A DNA stretch of 24,985 bases from Stephanodiscus triporus (lineage: Eukaryota; Bacillariophyta; Thalassiosirophyceae; Thalassiosirales; Thalassiosiraceae), in the NCBI GenBank assembly GCA_036939755.1, contig JALLAZ010000082.1, positions 1 to 24,985 of the forward strand, written 5' to 3'. Positions 18,701 through 24,985 of the stretch are shown here, piece by piece. The notes below the pieces were generated by a model that saw only the letters and a list, made by a program, of their open reading frames with translations, made no database searches and was not told the origin of the DNA. The translations under genes were made by a program, and so were the position numbers. The number at the start of each line of letters is the position of its first letter. Positions within the stretch are counted from its first letter, which is position 1.

Positions 18701-20677
18701 CAGCAGCATAAATATACTACCACCAACACGAATTATTCTCAAAAAGGCATCGCGGTATCATCACACTACACCGATTCCACTGCTGAGATAACAGCAGATA
18801 TTACGACCATACCAGAGGGAAGCAACGGTTCATCTTCAAACCGTGGTACTCTACAGAACAATTCATCAAGGATGTCAAGCAATTTAGTCGCTCGTACAGT
18901 CACGCCATCACCTCCAAAGCATTATTCCAGGACGCATAATCATGACAGTTCCTCGGCAATGCCGCCCATCGATGAGCAGGGTGTCACTCCTTCTCTAAAA
19001 ATTCAAACGGATACGACGTCGGTGGCGGATTTAATCGCACGGATCAACGCGGTGAGTAGGTCAAATCCTGAGGAAGCTTTGGCTGCGATTGATTCCATCA
19101 TCAAGAAGGAGGGTGGTGGCTATAGTCATGTTCATCGCAACGTCGGAGGTCGTCGCAGTGGCGTTGGCGGACCCGCCATCATAGCCCATCCGGAGATTTT
19201 GCGAAATGGACCTTATGATCATCACGTCGTCGAAGGTTATCGCAATTGCGTCGGTACACCCGCCATCATGGCTCATCAAGGGATATCTCGAAGTGGACCT
19301 GCCTCGGTCGTTGCCCCCGCGCCGTCAAAGATCGCAAAAGACAATAGCCTCTTGGGGCAACGTCTTCGCTTTAGCAATGAATTCCTTCAAGACGTTGTCG
19401 CGGGGCGGGGTAACGAAGATTATAGGGACCAGGACGATGATGATGACAGTTTATTGTCGTCCGATGACTCCACCGTATCCTCTATGACCAACCCGACATA
19501 TCAGTCGATTCCGGCTCAGAAAGTTGCTCAAAACAAGGCGACACGATCAACAGTCTCCCCCATGACAGACCCGACTTATCAATCCATTCGACCCAAGCCA
19601 AGGAAGGCGTTACCACCAACTGCGTCCCAGGAGTCTATCAATTCCATTGACGATCACAGCTTCATCCAAAAGAGTTCCCTTAATCAGCAGCTTGAAAATT
19701 TCCCCCCGATTAAGTCACAAAAATCGTGGAATACTCTCAAAAAGGAATATACTGTTTTGAAATCATCACCTCCGATTCATACATTCTCTACCGACGAAAT
19801 GAATGCTTTGAACAACTTCAGCCCCAATATTGAACCTCACGATGACGATATCAGGCAACAACTGCGGCAGCCAATACAAAAGCAATCTCCGATAAATTCG
19901 ATATCAACGAGTGCGTGGGTTCCAATACCGCAGCAGAGAGACGTATTCGGAAAAACCAGAAGCTGGGATGAGGAAAAGAAGCTACGGCCCTTCACACGCA
20001 CTACCCCCTCAGCGCCGAACAACTCCAGGGACAACCATAAAAGAACTAGTACAGAACAACCGGCACACCCACAAAAGGGAAAAACACAAAGCAGGGACAA
20101 GTTTCCAACGCAAGATTCGGCTCCGGGAGACAACATGAACACCGATCCGAGGACGGTCGACTTTCCCGAAATCATGACGGTTGTTTCGCACGCATTCGCC
20201 GACGTGGACATCAACCTCGAGGCGGCGAAAACGACGACGAAAGACACTTCCATGAGTCTCAAGCAGTTACGTCCCATTCAATCCTATAAATCGAAGGGAG
20301 ATACCGTCGAAAATCCCCTGCCCCGTCATCGTCAGCTTCCCTCATCAGCCGAGTGTTCTACGTCGCTCCATGAGACAATATCAGAAGCATTTTCTGACGT
20401 TGACATCAGCTTTGAACAAGACATGACCGTCAGTGAGCGTCGTAAGCAATTGGAATACCTGTCTGCATCTTGGCTGGAGGATAAAAATTCCCGTACGCAT
20501 GAGAGAAGCAAGGGAAAATCAGAGACTTTTGCTGGCTCTTCTCAGGTCAGAGAAAGCCTGCACAAGACTAATGCTACCGCCACCAACCAGAAGAAGAAAG
20601 TGGAGCCAACGATACGTTTGAAGGGAAACAAAAATCTTGCACAAAAATTTGCGCGTCTTGTAAATGCCTTTGAATAA
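15794..20677 (+). CDS. Large Gln-rich, probably disordered protein of unknown function
   Basis: One uninterrupted frame of 1,627 codons starts at an ATG in good context and ends with TAA. I do not recognise the family. The protein is rich in Gln, His, Ser, Asn and Arg, with a poly-Gln/Glu block at about residues 30-56 and only five or so Cys. A charged helical stretch rich in Gln and Arg lies at about 730-775. Possible ordered islands are TPKDARRRLWDEHERLR (near 831), FKSKFVHAAALAAQQRL (near 910) and VADLIARINAVSRSNPEEAL (near 1077). Three pairs of short internal repeats lie in the last 520 residues. The C-terminus NLAQKFARLVNAFE is basic and amphipathic. No signal peptide or membrane segment is visible. 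The composition suits a scaffold, RNA-granule or transcription-associated protein, but that is only inference from composition. Confidence 0.85.
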   Translation: MALSTGDGGSGRRRIDDVRQLLGERRRQSLQQQEQQQEQQQQQQEQQQEQQRQRQHQYEYDVDEMVVQMNHQLDEYHSDANTMASSTISGGGGSGGGGFGCGGAPASSTTTKSPATYTRSAQSSRLSTTRKNMMQRRIEMRRKNEERQQQEKMTPRQQQLLQQSQSDAPHSRQPQQSSSNNPSDDGARNVNYYSRPVSHQPYQSQQQNYYQGQGVQQHHPDWRDYPNNSDLCQERVQLQQQDPSSQERQPQLENHQYQSQNSQNSHHHPHRAQLQQLPKTQQSQSQHQYSREQAAQLVLLSPPMVQRTGESRNNEQAIHQYYIMKGGDLPMEEDIRDGHAQYSFDSDFPGETNHYQVYNQNELERSGIIRDSRAPAQLQQQQQQQQPPPAASATVNRLKHYEAPSDEWHNKNSPPSGWHGYNTSSEGTGFDSAAMNEQLRLLGRNQDQQQQQQPTTSQYHLQSQQYPWSQSQAKQRQPQQQHSGKDARHDTESQHQRQTNAVGHQDPSMRGVSATRPSEYTDHNYEPDEMHQQKPSLLQSHHTQDYQQLHDQNQYHSQNQPNWKHISQLYHDGNRQRFYKLQLTSRQQYQERQKQQVDSQYQGHHEQQHSTLQQREQQEPSPISTLSPIDHLGNRTDHIQRKNKFLPSMTSKSLSSSQSTRNKGHHYLTVASNNDSHSLDEEIGPVSEQARTFDNAAGLAGEIQGQVSRGRSRQPVLHQQQQQEEDTVSVASIRKGWVEKTNILKEQQERQAQRQAQQRRREQRKSIEDRWMNNRRKDTVKSVPPPEKRGYKAQHHELESQGYQSEGERRNNSRSERYDGGYQSQDPDAITPKDARRRLWDEHERLRAVLPKHEKFECNNVRGRWPEHKIKSAQSNNGLSPPSQFTGGLASPGNNSGSSLEAEGRFKSKFVHAAALAAQQRLANIDSGDRQRPHYSQQSQWQSQQQHQQQLQPFGESQHQHQLTGQQHQQQHKYTTTNTNYSQKGIAVSSHYTDSTAEITADITTIPEGSNGSSSNRGTLQNNSSRMSSNLVARTVTPSPPKHYSRTHNHDSSSAMPPIDEQGVTPSLKIQTDTTSVADLIARINAVSRSNPEEALAAIDSIIKKEGGGYSHVHRNVGGRRSGVGGPAIIAHPEILRNGPYDHHVVEGYRNCVGTPAIMAHQGISRSGPASVVAPAPSKIAKDNSLLGQRLRFSNEFLQDVVAGRGNEDYRDQDDDDDSLLSSDDSTVSSMTNPTYQSIPAQKVAQNKATRSTVSPMTDPTYQSIRPKPRKALPPTASQESINSIDDHSFIQKSSLNQQLENFPPIKSQKSWNTLKKEYTVLKSSPPIHTFSTDEMNALNNFSPNIEPHDDDIRQQLRQPIQKQSPINSISTSAWVPIPQQRDVFGKTRSWDEEKKLRPFTRTTPSAPNNSRDNHKRTSTEQPAHPQKGKTQSRDKFPTQDSAPGDNMNTDPRTVDFPEIMTVVSHAFADVDINLEAAKTTTKDTSMSLKQLRPIQSYKSKGDTVENPLPRHRQLPSSAECSTSLHETISEAFSDVDISFEQDMTVSERRKQLEYLSASWLEDKNSRTHERSKGKSETFAGSSQVRESLHKTNATATNQKKKVEPTIRLKGNKNLAQKFARLVNAFE
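15883..15960 (+). repeat. CAG/GAG trinucleotide tract
   Basis: About 26 codons of CAG interrupted by GAG and a few AGG encode Gln/Glu-rich sequence near the start of the Gln-rich protein. Read on the other strand it gives a long Leu run, which explains an antisense open frame there. Such tracts often vary in length between strains. Confidence 0.85.
19163..19300 (+). repeat. Two copies of a 17-codon repeat in the Gln-rich gene
   Basis: Bases 19163-19213 encode VGGPAIIAHPEILRNGP and 19250-19300 encode VGTPAIMAHQGISRSGP. The copies are offset by 87 bases, and the DNA between them is partly similar too. This is an imperfect in-frame tandem duplication of 29 codons. Confidence 0.75.
19469..19588 (+). 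repeat. Two copies of a 14-codon repeat in the Gln-rich gene
   Basis: STVSSMTNPTYQSI is encoded at 19469-19510 and STVSPMTDPTYQSI at 19547-19588, an offset of 26 codons. Only two of 14 residues differ, which suggests either recent duplication or selection for a short linear motif, for instance a phospho-Tyr or Ser site. Confidence 0.8.
20168..20416 (+). repeat. Two copies of an amphipathic motif near the C-terminus of the Gln-rich protein
   Basis: Residues 1459-1476 read EIMTVVSHAFADVDINLE and residues 1527-1541 read ETISEAFSDVDISFE. The shared pattern is S-x-A-F-x-D-V-D-I-x-x-E. The copies are 204 bases apart and use different codons, so the similarity is at protein level. Confidence 0.75.
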
Positions 20678-20970
20678 TTTTGCGACTATTTGACTGTTGT
20701 TGGAAAAGCTGTGGCTGAGCTTCACATAACACTCAGTGGGAGTCTACACTTTACTAATCATAGAATACATTCTGTAAAGTCCATATTGTATTCAATTTTA
20801 TCGCATGGTCAAAAGGCGCAGCCAGAGCATGATGCTCTAAACGTTTCCAATGCTTACATATGGCATGACTATCACCCTCACTTCATTAAGTCGTAAATTC
20901 GTGACCTTTCTCCCCATGTTGTGCGATCAAGCTGACAAGAATGAACACAGCGTCTCCTCGGCAACATTTT
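20678..20970. other. Convergent 3' spacer
   Basis: The spacer between the Gln-rich gene and the convergent NFU gene is 293 bp. It is AT-rich and includes a 7-bp inverted repeat ACTTTAC/GTAAAGT around 20748-20780. I see no AATAAA signal near either stop codon and no gene. Confidence 0.5.
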
Positions 20971-21820
20971 TCACGCCCATTCAACCCTCAACCCCGAAAT
21001 CATAAAATGCCTTTGCAACCTCTGAGCAATTTCCAGCTTGACACTATTCAGCGACGCGGCCGCTCCCTCCATCTTCAATGTAATCGTCGGTTGGAGTCCG
21101 CCCTCCCCGGTAATGCTCTTCACGTCGATCGTGCCCCCCGCCACCTGCAGAAACGGTCGGACCGAATCTAACACCACGTTGATCTGCTCATCGTTCAAGT
21201 CCGGGGTATCTGGCAGGGATTGGACGACCTCTTGGATTTCGGGGATCCTCTCCCTCAGCTTTCGCTCGAGGCCCATTTTCATCGTTTGGGTGGAGCTGGG
21301 ACATGTTCCGCACGCACCCTTTCATGATCGGATGGAGAGTCGAGAAATAACACGAGCAGTGAGGGAAGATTATAACACACACACCGAGACTATGCAACAA
21401 ATCCATACAGGGACGACGGATGTTGCATTCACTCGCAATATCAATAAATAGTCGCACCTGCAACTCCAGCCTAACGACGGGTCCGTCTATCTCGCTGATT
21501 GCGACATTCCCCCCATCCTGTAAAAGATAGGGACGCATTTCCTCCAATACCATATCGACATTTTCCCAAGTGAGTTCGAGAGGTTCGTCATTCGAGGGGA
21601 GGGGCGTGTAGGTCGCGGTGGCGGTGGCGGCGGCGTCCTCGGACGAATCGAACGGGGAAACGATGGTCATGCCCAGCGGCGGGTCGCGACATCTCGTGCG
21701 GCGCTGGTTTTTTCCGGTCGAGGAGACGAATTGGATATTGGCGCCATTGTGGGTGAATGATCGGACTGAAACCAATATATTCAGAGTGTGCAGCAAAGCG
21801 GCGAATGCAGGGAGTTTCAT
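20971..21820 (-). CDS. Plastid NFU-type iron-sulfur cluster scaffold protein
   Basis: Two exons, 21820-21458 and 21318-20971, with a 139-nt intron, give 236 residues. The first NifU-like domain (about residues 83-155) carries [19 protein letters not shown] and the cluster-ligating GACGTCPSS, with Cys at 124 and 127, rebuilt exactly across the splice. A second NifU-like domain (about 162-234) has [17 protein letters not shown] but no Cys pair. This active-plus-degenerate pair is the layout of plant plastid NFU1-3, which deliver 4Fe-4S and 2Fe-2S clusters to photosystem I and other plastid proteins. The start [20 protein letters not shown] followed by SFTHNG is a signal peptide ending before Phe, typical of diatom plastid import. 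The donor GTGCGA is weaker than the other donors here, but the family alignment fixes the junction. Confidence 0.95.
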
Positions 21821-22189
21821 TGCTTGGGGACAGTTTTATTGCATGTATTGAGCTGCTGATTAGAGTAATTAATTGACTACTTCCAGGGCAGGCGTTAGAT
21901 AGGCAACGTGGCCTTAATCGGCTGTGGAGAATGTTGGTATTTGGTATTTGTGGTCCATACTACCATACCACCACATAGATACGTATCTGATCTCTTCCTC
22001 TAGATAGGCCAAAGACCAGAGCCGCATGCTCTCCTCGCCTCAGCATAAGTCAACTCAAAGAAAAGAGAGAGGGTGAGTGTGAGCAAAAACGACGAGATAG
22101 TATTTTTGCAGTCTCTGTACCTACTAGACGGCACCGAGACTCCGAAATCAGCGGAGGAAGGAAGAAGGATAGCTCCTCGCAAGAGATCG
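21821..22189. promoter_or_regulatory. Divergent promoter region of the NFU and membrane-protein genes
   Basis: These 369 bp hold the 5' flanks of two divergent genes. Near 21933-21975 there are direct TGGTATT copies with inverted ATACCA copies, which could form a hairpin. No specific motif is recognised. The plus-strand frame is open from 22073 but has no ATG before 22190. Confidence 0.45.
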
Positions 22190-22888
22190 ATGAAATCTCC
22201 AGGGTTCGCATTCGCATTGATGGTAACAGCTACAGGACCTGCCTCCTCGAGGACTTTCCAATATGATGTCCGCATCGCATCATACGTCCAAGCTCAACGC
22301 CGTAAATGTAAGCTTGGCCTATTGTCATCGCAACATCCATCGAGCGTTGGGTCTTGGAAGCGATACAGATCTGCAACGATCAACCGCATGACCAAAAATG
22401 ACGACGACGATGACGACGAGGGTGGCAAAAAACTGCCATCATTCATGGATGCGATGCTGGAGATACCCGATCCAAGATTATTAGCGGGGGATTTGTTATT
22501 CATACTGATTATAAACTTCTTGCTCCAGATCGCAAACGAAGTGAGCGATTCGGACTTTTGGATGAACGGGGGGTTCGGCCAGCCCATGACGATGCCGACG
22601 TCACTTCTGGCAGTCATTGTCAGGGATTCGAAAATGAGCATAGCCTGGGTTCTTGGTGGGCTTTGGAATCGCAGCTACTCGTCTTCTTCGGTATCGGACG
22701 ACGAAACAGCCATATTAGTAGCCCTGAAAGTATGGGTTGATTACTGTTCCCTGCGAATACTGCTGGAGCTGGGAGATAGCATATTGTTTACCCACTCCAC
22801 CATAAGTATGTGGATCATTGCGAGGGAAGTTTGGTACACTGCCATCGTGATGAGTTTTTTTAGATGGGCATATAGCAGATTCAGATGA
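22190..22888 (+). CDS. Uncharacterised multi-pass membrane protein, possibly plastid
   Basis: A single exon of 232 codons; 22190 is the first in-frame ATG. The N-terminus MKSPGFAFALMVTATGPASS resembles a short signal peptide and is followed by a basic stretch and an Asp run. After LPSFMDAMLEIPDPRLLAGD come three or four hydrophobic segments: LLFILIINFLLQIA, SKMSIAWVLGGLW, a helix around ILVALKVWVDYCSLRILLEL, and SMWIIAREVWYTAIVMSFFR. Between them lies FWMNGGFGQPMTMPTSLL. I do not recognise the family; the order of segments is loosely like small plastid membrane proteins conserved in algae and plants. It is divergent from the plastid NFU gene. AATAAA at 22923-22928, 35 nt past the stop, may be its polyadenylation signal. 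Confidence 0.65.
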   Translation: MKSPGFAFALMVTATGPASSRTFQYDVRIASYVQAQRRKCKLGLLSSQHPSSVGSWKRYRSATINRMTKNDDDDDDEGGKKLPSFMDAMLEIPDPRLLAGDLLFILIINFLLQIANEVSDSDFWMNGGFGQPMTMPTSLLAVIVRDSKMSIAWVLGGLWNRSYSSSSVSDDETAILVALKVWVDYCSLRILLELGDSILFTHSTISMWIIAREVWYTAIVMSFFRWAYSRFR

Positions 22889-23365
22889 ATGAACTTGGAC
22901 AGTGCACTTGCCAAAGAGACTGAATAAAAGTAGAAAGTGACATAGAGTTAGGAAAGATACAGGGTATAAAATTACAACATATGTAATTCATCCTGACGAC
23001 AGATGGGTCTTGCTACTTTGCCGATAGTCATGGCCATATTGCATTGCGGAATGGCCGTCCTATATTACATGCACGACGCATACACAATGATTTGTATAAA
23101 ATAGCCAGCGAGCAGCATTATTTACCTTAGTGAACGACAGTTGTTCTCTACTTTGTCCTTAATCACTGCAACGTTTCGTCAGCATGTGCTCGAAATCCGA
23201 TTGTTCATATTTATTTATCGCCATAAACCAACTCAAGGCACGCTGTCTCCGTCTGAAGCGATCCAAGTCTGAAGCGCACTTTGTCCCTTTCCTTCAATCT
23301 TCATGTGAATTCGAATGTCCCCTTGCCGTTCTCCCAAAACAAAGGTATTGAAAGGTATCTAAATT
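22889..23365. other. Convergent 3' spacer without a gene
   Basis: This 477-bp AT-rich spacer lies between the convergent membrane-protein and FKBP genes. GTCTGAAGCG occurs twice, at 23251-23260 and 23267-23276. AATAAA is at 22923-22928. No conserved open frame or RNA gene is visible. Confidence 0.5.
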
Positions 23366-24132
23366 CTAAGGAGGTGGAATGGAAGTCCTTTTGAGAAAGA
23401 CATCATACACCAAGGTAGATCCTGGTTTGATCAGGCACTCCCCGTCTTCCAAGCACACTCCCTTTTCTCCGTAGGCAAGACCTGGCGGAATGATGGCCTG
23501 TACTTTTTGACCAACCACCATGCGGGAAACTATATCATCGAGGCCAGGGATAACTGACCCAGAGCCAAGTTTGAACAAAAGTGAGTTGTTTTTCCCTTCA
23601 GAGTGTGTAGCGTCGAAGATCTACGAAGACAACCAATCACGTTAATGAGAGTTGACCCTATATCTTTCAAGGAAAACAACTTTCACGAAAAGAACTACTT
23701 ACTTGGCCACTGGAGAGATATCCGGTGTAATCAATTGCAACAAAGTCTCCTACGAGGGAGAAGCGCGTAAAGTCGTGAAATAATGCACAAAGAAAGAGGT
23801 GTGGATGGGCGCAAGACTTTCATACTTCATTGAATAGACTCACCCTTGTATGGAACGACTGGCTTCTTATCAGAAGGTTCTTTGGTGACTGCATATTTGA
23901 TTCCCGATGGCGTGGTGATTATTTCCTTGGCAGTTGCGGCGTAGGATGGTTCAGACCGTGATAAGATGGATGCTCCTCCAACAACGGTTGCACAAGCGGT
24001 GGAAAAGAAGGATCGTCGACTGCCAACATTACCAAACTGGGCAGCCTTTGATTGACTGCCCATCGACAAAGAGAATGCCGCGGCATTGGAGCCGCAGAGG
24101 ATTAAAAGGCCAAATGAGAGAAATTTCGCCAT
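23366..24132 (-). CDS. Thylakoid-lumen FKBP-type peptidyl-prolyl cis-trans isomerase
   Basis: Three exons, 24132-23844, 23749-23703 and 23620-23366, with introns of 94 and 82 nt, give 196 residues. The FKBP fold is clear: IDYTG with Tyr104, IFDATH with Phe114 and Asp115, SVIPGLDDIV, IIPPGLAYGEKG with Tyr162, and LVYDVFL. The active-site Trp of FKBP12 is replaced by Leu138. Targeting is in two steps. MAKFLSFGLLILCGSNAA|AFSLS is a signal peptide with Phe at the transit-peptide start, and SRRSFFSTACATVVGGAS ending EPSYA|A is a twin-arginine lumen signal. Cys168 and Cys174 lie where plant lumenal FKBP13 has its redox-active C-terminal disulfide. The role is proline isomerisation or chaperoning of lumenal proteins. 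Confidence 0.95.
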
Positions 24133-24985
24133 CGTGAGGAGTGCTTTTCGTGCTGAAGTTTTGTTGGATTCCTCTCACCGGCAGACGACACGTCATCGGT
24201 AAGTCCCGCGAAGACAACAACTGATGACTGGATGTCCTCGCGCATTTTATTCTCCTCTTCCCTAAAGATGTGTCATTGGAGAATACATACATACAGAGGA
24301 ATAGAATACTGTAAAAAAGGTCTCAAACCGCCTTTCGCTGAGGAGGAGAGGAGCAGCCAGCCGCGCGACAGTCATGCGATTCATTGGCAACAACTTCTTT
24401 CGATATGATAAGGTGATTTCGGCAGAAAACAAAGCACCACCATGTCTCTTTCCAGCGATTCTTTCCCACATGGTCTCACTCCTGCTCTTGTGGAAAAAGT
24501 TCTACGCGCCCTCATAAGGGTGATAAGATTCACGACTTACCCCATAATATTAGCCCTCATCATCAACCACCACCGCGCCTCTTGAGACAGAAGAGAGCAG
24601 CCAATACCAGCCAATTGCTAGTAGGTTGGGCCAAGTGGTACATTCACCATTTACCTACGCACCGCACGATTGTCAAGTACTGTTCTTTGCAGGGCTCAAC
24701 TATCCGACTGCTGGTGATGTTTCGGGTCTTGACCTGGATCATAAATTCGAATCCCCATCATTATCAAAAATGATGGATGTCTGGATAGGCATCTTGCAAC
24801 TTAACGGTTATGATCATGATGTTGCCCGGTGTTTGCTATATTCATCGGTATTAGTATACTACCTAATACCAATCACCGGGCCAGCTAATTGGGCCACTAG
24901 TGATCCCGCCGGCTCAAAAGTGTATTGAATGAAACAGCCCCAATCACCAAGGGGATATTGAAGTGTGTTTTAAAGAGGTTTCCTA
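24133..24985. other. Upstream flank of FKBP gene; no supported gene
   Basis: The left part must hold the FKBP promoter. Plus-strand open frames at 24582-24773 and 24626-24928 overlap in different frames, have no recognisable domain and contain a nested inverted repeat, so I do not call a gene. A gene with exons beyond the window edge is possible. Confidence 0.45.
24825..24880. repeat. Nested inverted repeat
   Basis: CCCGGTG (24825-24831) pairs with CACCGGG (24874-24880). Inside it, GGTATTAG (24847-24854) pairs with CTAATACC (24863-24870). The two perfect arm pairs are nested, leaving an asymmetric internal loop and an 8-nt apical loop. It may be a hairpin or part of a small inverted-repeat element. 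Confidence 0.65.

Noticed and set aside
24746..24754. TTCGAATCC, resembling a tRNA T-loop/B box
   Set aside because: No matching A box, acceptor stem or cloverleaf could be built around it.
24626..24928. 100-codon plus-strand frame at the right edge
   Set aside because: Begins at a usable ATG but has no recognisable domain and runs through a nested inverted repeat.
1..24985. CRISPR arrays, operons, bacterial promoters or ribosome-binding sites
   Set aside because: No regularly spaced repeats occur, and spliceosomal introns plus bipartite presequences show this is eukaryotic nuclear DNA.

Overview
This window looks like nuclear DNA of a photosynthetic stramenopile, most likely a diatom. Three things point that way. 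Genes are interrupted by short GT-AG introns: I place 14, of 75 to 185 nt and mostly 80 to 105 nt. Several predicted proteins begin with a signal peptide followed by a Phe at the expected cleavage point, the bipartite plastid presequence of diatoms. The gene set (a CBM20-linked trehalose-phosphate synthase-like protein, a plastid NFU and a lumenal FKBP) fits an alga with a secondary plastid. I cannot name the species.

Layout. 1-2871 has no gene I can support; it holds diverged repeats, hairpins and open frames of unclear status. 2872-6825 (minus) is a membralin-like ER membrane protein in six exons, with a very long low-complexity N-terminus. 6826-8150 has no supported gene. 8151-9271 (minus) is a two-exon Whirly-like single-stranded-nucleic-acid-binding protein with a probable mitochondrial presequence. 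It is head to head, across a 346-bp GC-rich spacer, with 9618-13832 (plus), a five-exon CBM20-GT20-HAD protein of the trehalose synthase/phosphatase family whose active-site residues are largely replaced. 13876-15203 (minus) converges on it, 43 bp away, and encodes a two-exon GNAT/FemAB-fold-like protein with a plastid-type presequence. 15794-20677 (plus) is one intronless 1,627-residue Gln-rich disordered protein of unknown function. 20971-21820 (minus) is a plastid NFU iron-sulfur scaffold, divergent from 22190-22888 (plus), an unrecognised multi-pass membrane protein. 23366-24132 (minus) is a thylakoid-lumen FKBP. 24133-24985 is its upstream region and has no supported gene.

The genes do not form one pathway. 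Three or four products (FemAB-like, NFU, FKBP, perhaps the membrane protein) appear plastid-targeted, and several genes share bidirectional promoters. The most interesting items are the degenerate CBM20-trehalose synthase protein, which looks like a carbohydrate sensor rather than an enzyme, the Whirly-like protein beside it, and the GC-rich island covering the 5' exons of both. Exon structures were derived by eye from splice signals, reading frame and family conservation; none is checked against transcripts.
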